DNA of 64,000 nucleotides from Agapanthus africanus (Eukaryota > Streptophyta > Magnoliopsida > Asparagales > Amaryllidaceae), in contig CM057338.1 in NCBI GenBank assembly GCA_030015575.1, positions 131,589,546 to 131,653,545 of the forward strand, written 5' to 3'. Shown here piece after piece: positions 46,857-58,784 of this stretch (position 1 is its first letter; each line of letters begins with the position of its first letter). The notes under the pieces were generated by a model. That model was not told where the DNA came from, did not search any database, and saw only the letters and a list, made by a program, of their open reading frames with translations. Made by a program: the position numbers and the translations under genes.

Positions 46857-47040
46857 TAGCTAGAGCCTTAGGCGAAGTCCCGACGGAATTTGAAGTCCGA
46901 ACGACCCAAAACCCGACTAGAAAATTGCTCTCTGGACTTTTCAGTAAAATGTGGATTTTTCGAAATTAAAAATATCCAGAAAATTCAGCAGGAAAATTTA
47001 AGAGTTACTGCAAAATTCGTACTCCTGATTCGACAAATGT

Positions 47041-47086
47041 CGCGCGGATCCGCGGCCCCACAGAGGCACATGCGGCGGATCCGCGG
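47041..47086 (+). repeat. Twin GC-rich palindrome (site 5, E leader)
   Basis: Arms CGCGCGGATCCGCGGCC (47,041-47,057) and GCGGCGGATCCGCGG (47,072-47,086), starting about 185 bp after the PBS. Confidence 0.9.
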
Positions 47087-47287
47087 TGATTTTGTCTCTT
47101 TGTGCATCATTCTTTGCACAGTAACTCTTAGTAAGTAATGCTGGGTTTCCTGGGATTATTTTAATATTTATTCCAGAGTTTTATTTTCTGGCTTGTATTG
47201 GGAACTCTGTATATTCGATCGAACTGTCTAATTTTGTCGGTGTGGCTTTCCGGGTAATTTTAGAATATGTTAAAAAGTTCGACCGGA

Positions 47288-47301
47288 TATAAATACCCAC
47301 T
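47288..47301 (+). promoter_or_regulatory. TATA-like box in the E leader
   Basis: GGATATAAATACCC lies about 200 bp after the GC palindromes and outside the LTR. The aligned D sequence is a degenerate GGATATTTTAAACAC. It could be an internal promoter or a relic of an LTR end captured into the leader. Confidence 0.35.
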
Positions 47302-49004
47302 TTTTCCCCTGCCGGGAAATTTTCAATTGTTGGATTTTTCCGTAGTTTAACGACGTTCTAAGTAGTGCAAGTAACGCGATGGACCCTCTAGAAGACAACA
47401 AACCTTAACTCGATTATGTGACCGTCTTGAACTGCCCTTTGAACCTTCGGGTTTGGGGCAGTACGGCGTGCCACATGTGAGGCGTTGGCTTGACCCTTCT
47501 ACGGCTGGACCGTTGGTACTGAGGCACGAACTGAATGTTGTTAGACTTATTTCATGTGTTGAGCTGTATCGGGAAAACTTGGGTGTTCGATTGTTCGATC
47601 GAAAAGTTTAGCATTTTCTATTTATCCGGAATGTGATACAATAATTGGAATTCACAAATTGTTATGAGATAACGGAATGAATATTATAAACATAGCAGTT
47701 TAGTCTCACTTGATCGGTTGCCACGGAATTTTGATGCGATCAAAAGTCCGTCGCAATCACGTAGCGTACGCGGATACTCGCCGGGTAAACTTAATAGACA
47801 GCCTCACTCCATTGCCCCGACCAAGTGACTGTAGGAGAACCCCATGGCCGAAAGCATCCGGTCGGGTGCTCGCGGCAGCGGTGTTCCGCCTTGGTGCACT
47901 TCGTCGACGGTATCGGGGATGCGGCCGCCTGCTAAAGTTTGCGACGAGCATTCGATCAGAATGTCGGGAATCCTGTTGAATTGCCCGACTCGATATTGAA
48001 AAGAGTTTTCGATAATGAGACTAAAATGCAGAGTTTATAATTGTTAGGCATGCGATGTCTAAGGAATTCATTTGGTCAGGCATGCGATGTCTGAGGTGGT
48101 TGCGGATTCCAACTGTTGTAGTTTTACACTTTCTTTTCTGTGACCGTAAGTGTAATATGTGATGTCGCCGGTTTCGTTGCTATATGTCAACGACAATTGG
48201 GATGGACATATTTACTTACGTTGATGACATGTGATGTTATGTGTTGCTGGATATGTTATATTGGATCGTCGTGTTTGAATAGCCGGGGGGTTTTTATGTG
48301 AGATGAGTGTTTTTCATTTTCATTCATGTAAAAACTTCTATGTAATATTATTTTATTGGGGCGCTTCCAGGTTGCGGAAGTTGTCACCGTTTGTATATTA
48401 TTTACTTTTCTGCACTAGGATAGACCCAAGAAGGGGAGCACAAGTAACCGGGTTCTGGGGTCCAGTGGGAGACCAACTCGAGGAGTCGAGTCCGGGTCTC
48501 CTAACCCTAGAATTGGTAGGGTTGCTTACCGCTCTCGTAGGGGTCTAGGGGTGTAGGATTGGCTATTCATCACGACCGTGGAATCCGTGTTTTATACTGC
48601 TCGTATTGAAAACACGGACGTCCTAGTATATCCAATATTTCATATGTTTCTTCTGCTGTGTTTTATCTGAGATCATGCGATGTTCTGTGGCAGATATTAT
48701 ATATAGTATATATGATATATTATATAGACGTTACTTATGTTTTACACCCGCGCTAGCCCTGCCTCGCTCTGGCGTTAGTTACCTAACCTAACGGTGCAGA
48801 CGGGACATCGAGGCGAATGCGGATGGCATAAGCGTACGTTATATTTATCTGTGATGGTTAGGTGGACTTAAATGATAGGATATTCATTAATGAGATTAAT
48901 GAAAGAAAATAAACCTAATTGATGTTGTGGAATCGAATTTCAAAATAAAACATGTAGCTACAGTTCTTGCTTTGCATCGTGGTGTTCATTATAGAACATC
49001 CTGC

Positions 49005-49545
49005 ACCTTATTCGATAAGGAAAGGACCGAGATCCCTTCACCGGGAGTGACTCCTTTAGCAATAACTGGCAGATGCTACAACCCTCGGTTTGTCTTTGAT
49101 CGCTTCTATAGTTTCCGCTTTGCACAGTGATATATATGATATATCCCGTACCTCATTCGACGAGGAAAGGGCCGACGATCCCTTCACCGGGAGTGACCCC
49201 TTTAGCAAAACTAGAAAAGCCTCGAAAACATTCCATTTAAAAACTATTTGATTCCGCAACGAGATCAAGTTCAAAGCGTTAAAGGTTTTCACAAAAACCA
49301 GCCGCAACCCTCCGTCATTTTAGGAAGTAGAGTACTTAGTATTCGTGCTGTGTTTGTTGACCATAGTCAAGGCACAGTGTACGGTAGCTAAGTGATGTCT
49401 TCCTACCAGCATATGATGCGATTAGTTAGGACAGTCGCGTGACTTTGTTGACCTTAGTTAAGGGTCATGTGGGTGGGTCTAATTAATCACGAAATGACGG
49501 GTAGAACTTGACTAGTACTTATGATTTGTTGACCATAGTTAAGGT
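49005..49545 (+). repeat. Leader repeats of E (2 + 3 copies)
   Basis: GATCCCTTCACCGGGAGTGAC at about 49,028 and 49,175, then GTTGACC(A/T)TAGT(C/T)AAGG at 49,356, 49,447 and 49,528. The same two motifs, in the same copy numbers, are in D's leader. Confidence 0.85.
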
Positions 49546-50140
49546 CATAAGTGCTAGGGGTAGAAACCATTATCGGGAGTTTCAAGTGTTGAAACTTGCA
49601 ATGAGATTGCATACCTTCTATGTGATAGTTGGATCCCGATACCCACTGCGAGTAATTGTTACTCCTGGGAGAGTTTTGCACTTTACAATTAGCCGATCAA
49701 GTAGGTGTCTAGAAAGGTGTCAACGGGGTTACGCCTCTGGGAAAACGAGGTTTACTGTAATTAGGTCCGTGCGAAAGCACGGGGAACCTCCCTCAAAGTA
49801 CCGACACTGGCCTGGCTGAAAGATTGGCGAACTTGTAGTGTGTAATTAATCCCGGCTAGTCTTTCCTTTTAGGGTTTGAAGGAAGATTTGATAAAAAGCA
49901 GTGGGAGCCATCCTGATTAGATAAAATCATAACCAATCTATTCTTGAAAGAGCGCACGCTGAGTGTTTTCTTCTCTCTCTCTCCTGGTAGCGACCATATC
50001 ACGCCTTAATCAAGATAATAATACGGATTATTGACCGAACCCGCTTGTTATACTGAGTTGGGGAACGTTGGTCCCGCTCCGACTTATAATTGTTATAAGA
50101 CAGAGCAGGAAATAGGGAATACCAGAATTCCCATGCCGCC

Positions 50141-51290
50141 CAAACGAAGACAGTGCATATGATGCAACTTCTTCGAGTGTGTTCATTATACAGAACAGTT
50201 TCTCAGTATCCTCCGCATCCTAGGTATATGATACCGGATCAGGATCCCAGATATGTAAGTTGTTACAAAGGGCTACAAAAGAGTAGAAAAACTGAGAACG
50301 AGTGATAAGTTTCATGAGGCAGAAAACGGGGCAAGAGTTGCAGCCAGGTCTGTTGGTCACTGTCACTCTGTATTACAAATACATTGATTCTGAACGAATG
50401 TTATTAGATACCGAACCTGATATACAAAATCATATCTATCTCTTTGGTAAAGAAATGATAAAATTTTGTATTGTTGGATAATGTTTTGAACATTTCCTAT
50501 ATCAAAAGTTGATCGGTTCAGGCACGTTATCTAAAAGCGTTGATGTTCTAAATCAAACTACAGTTCTTAGTATACAGAACACACACAAAAGGAAGAGTTC
50601 AGAAATGAACGGATTCTTCTTGAGGCATTGTAGACTAGGCCATATCAATGCGACCCGACTGGCTGAAGTTACATTTAGATGTATATTTAAATCAGTTTGA
50701 ATTTACATCTTGTGAAACTTGCCAGTCATGTCACAAAGATAATATGACCATAGCTCTGTTTATTGGAAACAGAGAAAGAGTTAATAAACTCTTGGGACTG
50801 ATGCATAATGATGTATGTAAGGTCTCCTGTCTACACATGCCAGGACTGGTTCTTTATGCTTCATTATATTCTCTGATGATCTCTCAAGATTCAGTCATAT
50901 ATTCCTGTTGAAATATAAGTCCGAACCTTTTGAGGTATTCTCAGAATATAAGTAGGAAGTAGAGAACCAAAATACGGGTATAAGTATTATGTCCTATGAT
51001 GAGATCAGGGAAGAGAATACTTGTGCATGGAATCCTTGGACTATTCTAAAGGAGAATGAGATTCTCTCTCAGCATTACTCCTCTGAATACACCACAGCAC
51101 AACGGTGTATCAGGGCGGAGCAATTGCACAATATTAGATATGGTGTGCTCTATGATGAGTATTACTGAGTTACCTATTTTGGGGTTATGCGCTTGAGAAG
51201 CTGCGTATCTATTGGATTAGGTTCGAATCAAGTCTGTTGCCTACCGCTTCATATGTGATATGGAAAGGGAAGAGCCCATGTCTTAAGCTA
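50141..51290 (+). pseudogene. pol: gag-pre-integrase and integrase remnant of E
   Basis: The copia order after protease is visible in broken frames: LLDTEPDIQNHIYLFGKEM, then LRHCRLGHINATRLAEV (the GAG-pre-integrase H-x3-H part), then CETCQSCHKDNMTIALFIGN with ERVNKLLGLMHNDVC. These carry the zinc-binding His and Cys residues of the integrase N-terminus. Beyond about 50,900 only scattered fragments of the integrase core remain. gag and the protease active site were not found. Several stops and frameshifts are present. Confidence 0.7.
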
Positions 51291-51291
51291 G

Positions 51292-52740
51292 TTGAGATTT
51301 GGGGTTGACCGGCCTATGTCTAAAAGCATAATCCGGACAAGCTCGAGGCAAGGTCTGTTATGTAGAACTGGAAATGTTCCAGCTATACAAACTGCAGCTG
51401 AAAATTTGACAGAACCAAAGGATTCTATAGTCCCCGACGAACCTCAGCCTCTCCGCCGATCTAGTAGGGTTCCTCATCCGCCTGAGAGATACCTCAGTTT
51501 CTCGATGACAGTGGGAGCAAGGATTGCATCATGAGATGATGACCCAACTAGTTTCGAGCAGGCCATCGAGAGTAGGGACTCTGTAAGAATGGCTGGATGC
51601 TTAGCGATCTAAGATGGAATCCATGTACACCAGCAAAGTATGGACTTTGGTTGCGATATCTGAAGGGTTAAATCCCCATCAGGAGCAAGTATATCTTGAG
51701 AAGATTACTTGGTGTAGATGGAAAAGTTGGGACTTTCAAAGCTAGGCTTATTAAAGGTTTTAGTCATCAACCAGGCATGGATAATGATGAAACCTTTTCC
51801 AAGTGACTATGCTTAAGTCCATCCGGATCCTACTTAACATTGCTACATACCATGACTACGATATCTGGTGGTTGGGTGCCCTGACTGTTTTTCTAAATAC
51901 TGATTTAGAAGAGAACGTCTATAAGAACACAGCCAGAGGTCTTCGTAAACAGTGGGAGCAGCGGAAACGTGTGCAGGTTGCTTTACATAATGAAGCAGGC
52001 ATCGCGGAGTTGGAACGTCTGTTTTGATGTGATATTCAAAGTGTTTGACTTCATCAAAATGGTAGACGAACCTTGTATATACAAAAAGGTAGTAGAGAGT
52101 AAGGTGATCATCTTCGTATTGTACGTAGACAACATACTCTTGATAGGAAAAGAGTTTCCTATACTACGATCGATCAATCTCCTATTATCACAAGGATTCT
52201 CCAAATAGGATAAAGATGATACCTCCTAAATCCTGAGATTTGGACCTATGAGATAGATCTAAAGGGATATTAGGGTTCTCACTATGTATAGTGAGATTGT
52301 ATCAATCGATCCTGGGGAGAATCACTGGAAGTGTTCCAGGGTGATAAAGACGACTGAATGTCAGTCACAGGCACTGTCTTTACCCTCAGTAAAGGGACGG
52401 TATGTTGGAAGAGTTCCAAGCTAGATACCGTGGCAAACTAGACGATAAAGGCTGGTAACATCGCTATTGAAGATACTACCAAAGAGGAAGTTTGGGTGTA
52501 TATTGGTTCATAAGATGAACTAGGTTCCTGCCATTGTATGACAATGGAAGTGTGGCTTTGGCCCTGGAACCCTGGTCCCATCAGTGACCCAGACAAATTC
52601 TGAGGCAGCATCACCCGATCATGGAGATAGTTGATCTCCAGGGTGATCGAGGTTAGGGGAGTAGACTCAGAGGACAACACGGCGGATCCACTCACGAAGG
52701 CCTTTTTCCCAAAGAGAGACTTTTAGGGGATGGTTGAGTA
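51292..52740 (+). pseudogene. pol: RT and RNase H remnant of E
   Basis: The pre-RT linker RRSSRVPHPPERYLSFSMT (about 51,457-51,510) is typical of plant copia pol. RT follows in pieces: KARLIKGFSHQPGMDNDETF, then FDFIKMVDEPCIYKKVVESK, then FVLYVDNILLIGKEFP, where the catalytic YVDD is YVDN (52,122-52,133). The RNase H end has DSEDNTADPLTKAF (52,664-52,705). Stops and frameshifts separate the pieces, for example after DETFSK at about 51,804. It is dead by both frame loss and a lost catalytic Asp. Confidence 0.82.
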
Positions 52741-52774
52741 TGTGATACTGCAACCACTGCTACAGATGGCCCTA

Positions 52775-52789
52775 GTGCAAGTGGGAGAT
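52775..52789 (+). other. Polypurine tract of E
   Basis: GTGCAAGTGGGAGAT directly before the LTR start TGTTAG. Confidence 0.92.
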
Positions 52790-55008
52790 TGTTAGTTATA
52801 TGTATGCCCTAGAGGCCATTACTGTACATTGGATGTATATTGTAGTGGATGCTGGGACATATATAGGAAGGACTTTCTTGCTCGACATGATAGTACGCTA
52901 TCTGGTTGCACTTTATCTTAACATGTATACTTTCTGTCTCTCTGATTACATGTTGATAAAGCCCTTAGGATGTGTGCTCGACTTCCAGGACTATGATGTA
53001 GATCATACTAGTGGGGCCTGAGTAGTCCATGAGTACATCCTTGAAAAGTTCCTAGTCGAGGGAATATCGAGACGGGGCATCGATATTCCAGAGTAGACTA
53101 GCGCATATCTTCTCGACCCATGCGATGGGCGATGGATGAACCCATATCCATTGGTGTTTGACATCGAAAATGGTATGCGGGTGCTCAGTGGAGACTGGGT
53201 ACACTGAACGGACTCGCCGAGAACTCCCAGATGGTATTATACCTCACGTCAGATGGCAGTTCTCTGGTGACACTGGTACAGCTTAGTCTGTTGACCCGAG
53301 ATCGCCATAGAGTCTTGTGTGTCTCCCACTGTGCTTTGATTTCCACCCTACCACGGCTCTACTGAGTTGTGCAAACAGGTGGTTTTTGGGTACAGTCCCG
53401 ATTCACATGGAGGCAATGAGCGATAGGAGGGGATTCGTCTCTCCCGGTATTGGGGGTTGATGTTGTGCTATGCTCGACTGGCCATAACAGGAAATCCCTG
53501 GCCAGGGTTGCAGTGATATACTGGTAAGAGTTATCAGTAGTTTCACGAATGTTATGGACCCTACGTCGGCATGACTTATCGAGCTATTGGGGTCTGACGT
53601 TTACCACCCCTAGGCGAGATATGCGACATATCAGACGAACAGACCGGACTATACGGTAGTGTTACTGGTCGGATTCGCAGGAGTGTGAGCGGGCTTGCTC
53701 GTCGATCTTCTGATCGCTCAATACCCGGGTGGCCGTTATGTTTAGCAGACCGCTTGCGGCTTGTGGGTGTTTGATATGATCATCATCTGCTGCCGGCGTA
53801 TTGACGAGTCTTTAGAGTCCTACACAGAGGTTTCCTGGCTCAAGCGAAACGAAATAGGAGCGCATATGAGATATGTGCGGGACCGAGAATAATGCGTGTA
53901 TGTGATACCGTATTCCATTCTCGCGATCTATGTATCGATTGGTTATATGCAATATAACCTAGTTATCGAATCAAGGATTGATTCGATAAGCCGATACATA
54001 GGATACTGGCCGGTTATATGCGACATGACCGGATCATTGAATCAAGTGTTGATTTAATGATTTAATGTATAATTATATATTTGATATATTACTTTGCATT
54101 AACTAGTATTGGTTCACTTTAAAAGGATTTTCTCACTTGAATTGTGCAAGTTGTATATGTGATATATTTCTTTGTGCACATGATTGTATCATGTTTGATG
54201 ATACATTCTTGTTTGGTTTTGTGTAAAGTATTAAACCATGGTTAGTTAGTGATTAGGGTTTCATCTTATTCATTTATCTTTTTATTTTATTTATTTCAAA
54301 AGAAAAAGTAAATGAGAAATGAATGGTGGCTATTTTTGTTTTTAGTTGAAGATTCATGTAGCATTGTTTTAGTCACCATTCTTGTCTCATGCCTAACCCT
54401 AACCACTCATCTAACCTAAGTTAAGTCTCTACACTAAACCATGGTCAAAGATATGATAAGTATTGTATTTTCTTTTCTTTTTTAATTTAAGTTATCATAT
54501 CTTCTTCTTCTTCTTCATCTTCTTCAACATTGAAGAAAGCTTGCTACTTCAATGGCAAGTCATGAAATCTAGTGAGAAATCCAAAACTAAAGTTTACCCA
54601 CTTCCTATTTCTTCATCCTCTACCTCTTGCCAAGTAGTATAGGGTGTTTCCTTCACAAGTTTTTCCGACTTGGTGAAGTTGGAGCTTGTTCTAGCGATGC
54701 CTCGACGTAGATCATCTTCGGCATCGAACCGACGATCAAGCCCGCCCATTTCTTCGACGAAGCCGATACTTGAGTTCCGGATTCATTTTGGACAGCGGAG
54801 GGGACTTCGTTGCGGAGCCGTGGAGGTGGTGGACTGGATCTACAAAGGTTGTATGTCCGTTCCCTTAGTTAAAATGTTAACTAGTTTGCTTGTTTCGTCT
54901 AAATATCTTGTAAACGATCCGTAGTCGGGTTTGTAGGCACCCGTAAAATTTTATTTGTGCATGTTTGATCACTTGTAAGACTTAACTAGGGTGCCTAGGA
55001 ACCCTACA
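52790..55008 (+). mobile_element. 3' LTR of copia element E
   Basis: 2,219 bp, followed by TSD GAATC at 55,009-55,013. Nearly identical to the 5' LTR. Confidence 0.97.
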
Positions 55009-55013
55009 GAATC

Positions 55014-55201
55014 CAAGGGGCTCTATCAACGTGCAATAGCGACCTATCAGGTCACCTAAAGCAGTACACGATGATAAAGGTAAACCAGATAGCATACTAT
55101 CATCTCGAGTAAGACTGTCGTCCCGGGATAGGTCCTCCATCAATCATTGCAATCACGTGCCTGTGATCCAATAATTGACTCTGAGGGCACTATCTCCAAC
55201 A
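55014..55201 (-). mobile_element. 5' LTR of copia element D, second piece
   Basis: The last 188 bp of D's 5' LTR (in minus sense its beginning, TGTTGGAGATAG at 55,201), followed by TSD ATCAT at 55,202-55,206. Confidence 0.97.
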
Positions 55202-55206
55202 ATCAT

Positions 55207-55373
55207 ATCCTCATCATTTCGTATCATATTGTAAATATATGCAGTTATATACTTTCATGAGTAGATATAGATCATAGGCTAAGAAGTAGTACTAGAGATA
55301 TGTCATTCTACTAATATACTACTATCACCCATAATATTCTAGAAATACTATTAGCTAATTATTTGTATCCTAA

Positions 55374-55420
<47 letters not shown>

Positions 55421-55922
55421 CTAATACTACGGTTGTGGGGGTGTTATATGCTATCCACCCGACTTCCCCCGTAGATATACATCTATTCACCAACTACGCC
55501 TTGCTCTAGCCGATCCCGACGGATGGCTTGCCCTCCTTCATCGTCCCAGAAGTCCAGGCGCTTGTACCTACAAATCAAGTCCATAACCAAAATCTAATGA
55601 AAATCCAAATCGAATTCCATAGAAATCTATATCCAAAACCGATAAGATAAGCGAAAGGCATATATGTTAAAACATATGGTCAACGCATGCTAAAACAACA
55701 AAACAACACCCGACATTGACGTACAAATGTCAAACGACCGAGTCAAAACTCAAATATCAAAAACAAAGTTTCAAAAGTCAAAAAATGTCGACAGAAAACA
55801 AGTAAAAATGACTCCAGATTCTATCTAAGGTGAAATTAAACTTTTTTGCATATAGGGTAGGTCTAATTATCTAATGAGTGAGTTACAGACCAAGTTTCAG
55901 ACCCTAACTCCAAAATTGGGTG
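55207..55922. other. Flanking sequence left of solo LTR F
   Basis: No gene is recognised. It contains a (TA)n run at 55,375-55,418 and otherwise unique AT-rich sequence. With 58,785-59,700 it formed one continuous stretch before F inserted, possibly an older LTR remnant. Confidence 0.4.
55375..55418. repeat. (TA)n microsatellite
   Basis: An uninterrupted TA run of about 44 bp. Confidence 0.95.
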
Positions 55923-55927
55923 GAAAT

Positions 55928-58779
55928 TGTCACGCCCCGCTTCTCAGAGTGAGCAAACTATGGCACGTGACAAAACCAATCATGTTACCTGTAGTTAGAA
56001 AACATCCCTCCACAGTCACATTACAGCTGTCTATAGGATATCAAGAACAGAAAATATATAAACTATCTAGTGCATGTCCATTTACCACAGTAAAAAGAGT
56101 CAAGAAAATGTATAAGCGAAAACGAATTAAATCCAATAAACAGCATCTGAAACTTGTCCCAATATGGGCTCACATCAAGGAAATAAAACTGAGGAATAAA
56201 CTAAACTAAACATCTCTAAATACACGATCAATTCTTCATCGCTCGACTTGATTGCTAAAATACTTTCGATATGGCTGCGATAAAGGTAAAGGGACTGGGT
56301 CATGCAAAACCCAGACATCAGTGCATCATAATATCATAGAAACAGTAATAACCAGGATGTAACGATATAGATAATCATGAATATAAATAAATAACATAGA
56401 TATGAAACAGTGAGGTATGTGTATGTATGTGATGTGTAACCTAAAATTATGCTTCTAGGTTATCTATTCTAAAAGTTTTTGAAATCAATTAATATAATCC
56501 TCATCGTAACCCAACAGAATATATCCCGTTCATTCCCCACGGGATCACGGTAACAGGATTTATTCCGTAACGCATGGAAAAACGGCAAACAGGTAACTAT
56601 TCCATAACGTCCGGAAAAACAGCAAACATGTTATAATATTCTCTTGAGTTACGTTTCGGTTACATTCTTGATTTCCTCTTTTCCCCCAGTTTTGTGTTCA
56701 AGTCAGGTATTGCCAATATAGATCTATGCCAACACAGGATCCAGTATGTACAGTTCTTGTCTATGCAGACAACAAGTCACGTCCGTCAGGAAAACACGTC
56801 AATATTATTGGCATTAGTAACAAGATCCAAATAACAAGTCAAGTAATGTGTCTTGAACTTGTCATGTGATGCATATGTATCAAATAGATACCCAAATGTG
56901 AAACTGTAATGAATATCGGAACACGGTAACCAAACTAATACCAGGATGCATATGTATATGTCTGTAATAACCTTTATATATCCATTACCAAGTATGATGC
57001 AAACTAAATAGCATGTTTTACTAATATAGTAGTATAATGATATCAGGATGTTTCTGTATGTAATTAGATATGCGATTATCAGTACGGATACGAACGGATG
57101 CTATAAAACTGTAAATCGGTAATATTTGCTGAATATTAAAATATATGCACTATTATTTATTAAATAAATATTGATATAATAATGTTAACAGGTATAATAT
57201 ATTCAAACCGATTAATAACTATAAAAGTGGTATTGATTAACCATGCATAAGAAAATTCCGTTCAGAAAGTCAGCGTCACCCTGATTTGTAAAATAGCTTT
57301 AAAATAACAAACGTTCTCCAAAAGGGACGTGTCATATGCCAAAATAAATATAATTCAATAAGGTTTTCATTTTTAAAAGTTAAAATATCTCAGGTTGTTC
57401 CTACAAAAAGTTAAGAACGTTCGAAATTGAAAGTTTGTTGCTGGAATTTCTCTGGACAGCAGTTCAGAGGTACTTTCATTTACAGTTTAAGTTATTTAAA
57501 CAATTTATTTTGCAAGTAAATATTTCAGAAGATTATAGTATTATTAGTTAGCTTCGTAACGAACTAAAGAACGTATTCTAATGATTTTTCTATGATTTAT
57601 AATGAATTTTATAAGGTATGGTGTACAGTAAATTTCAGATTTGTCGTATCCGCTTTGCCACGACGTTTCATGTGTAAATTATAATATTTTCAAACTATAT
57701 TTTGTATAACGTTATAAAATGAAGATTATAAAATAGTTAATAATAAGAAGAAGAAATATTACGACGATATATATATTTATAGATATAATTATAGTATGTC
57801 GCAAGTTGTAAACTTGCGTACATTATATATTATAAAATTGATTAACGTTAAATAACTACGGTGTATAAATTATATAAATATAGCTATATGATGATAATAA
57901 TAATAATAGCACGACAACATATAAGTAAATTACATAAATCATAACATGTAGCAAGCTGTAAACTTGTCTCGAAACAAATGCGATGAACGGAAGCAACATG
58001 ACGATATCCAAATCAACACCAAGTTTTGATGGCTCGGTTAAGATTCTAGGATGCAGCTGGAGTTGCGTCGGCGAGAAAGGGTGTGGTCTTAAAGAACGAA
58101 GAAGGAGAATATATAAATTGATAAGAGAGAGATATGCTATGTGGAGAGAGAGAGGTTTTGTGTTTAATATAAATATATATAGTATAGTTTAAATTAGGTT
58201 ATAAATATATATTAGTTTTAATGTATATAGATAATATCAAATTACAACCAATCTCCACCAAAATCTTATCAAAAATATATTTTGGAAAATAATTCACATA
58301 TGTAAATTTCTCAACCATAATACAAGAATATATTTTAAATAACTCATACTCCTAATTTAAGATTTAAAAAGATTCTAAAAATATATCTAGATTTAGTAAA
58401 TATTTGATATTAGATATCTTGAGATTTAAACGTAAAAGATAAAAGCAAAATAAGATATGAGATGACAACCATATGATGACAGTTAACAAAATATAACTTA
58501 TTCTTAACTTATAGCTATTAAAAAATATATGATGATCTAGATATATGATATATAAAGATCTAAAAATACAATGTAGATATAATACTAGATTCACATATAC
58601 AGTTTACTGGTAAATCTCAGATACAATCTTGCACCATATTGGGTTCTAAACTTGCGGGTCGGGTCGGATAACGATTACTACTATTCGAATTATTCGTGAC
58701 CCAAAAGATAGAATAGAAGAAATATAAAGGAAGTGTTAAAATACCAATTAATGTCGTATAACCGTAATATGGTGTTACA
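55928..58779 (-). mobile_element. Solo LTR F
   Basis: 2,852 bp, in plus sense TGTCACGCCCCGC...GGTGTTACA, flanked by perfect TSDs GAAAT at 55,923-55,927 and 58,780-58,784. A minus-strand TATA (AATTTATATATTC, about 58,107-58,119) lies about 660 bp from its start. There is no internal region, PBS or coding sequence. Length, ends and TATA position match solo LTR B. Open frames inside (55,874-56,209, 57,983-58,192) are not supported by any motif. Confidence 0.85.
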
Positions 58780-58784
58780 GAAAT

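Larger units (their letters stand above)
46857..50140 (+). mobile_element. Long non-coding leader of E
   Basis: About 3.3 kb without a recognisable gag. It contains a twin GC palindrome (47,041-47,086), a TATA-like GGATATAAATACCC at about 47,288-47,301, the two-copy 'cccttcaccgggagtgac' motif, the three-copy GTTGACC motif and a 'ctctctctctcctggtagcg' tract (about 49,972). Each of these has a counterpart in D's leader in the same order. Small open frames (for example 47,710-47,979 and 48,303-48,548) carry no recognised domain. Confidence 0.65.

Noticed and set aside
55874..56209. 111-aa lysine-rich frame
   Set aside because: Spans the left end and TSD of solo LTR F, so it joins unrelated sequences; no motif.
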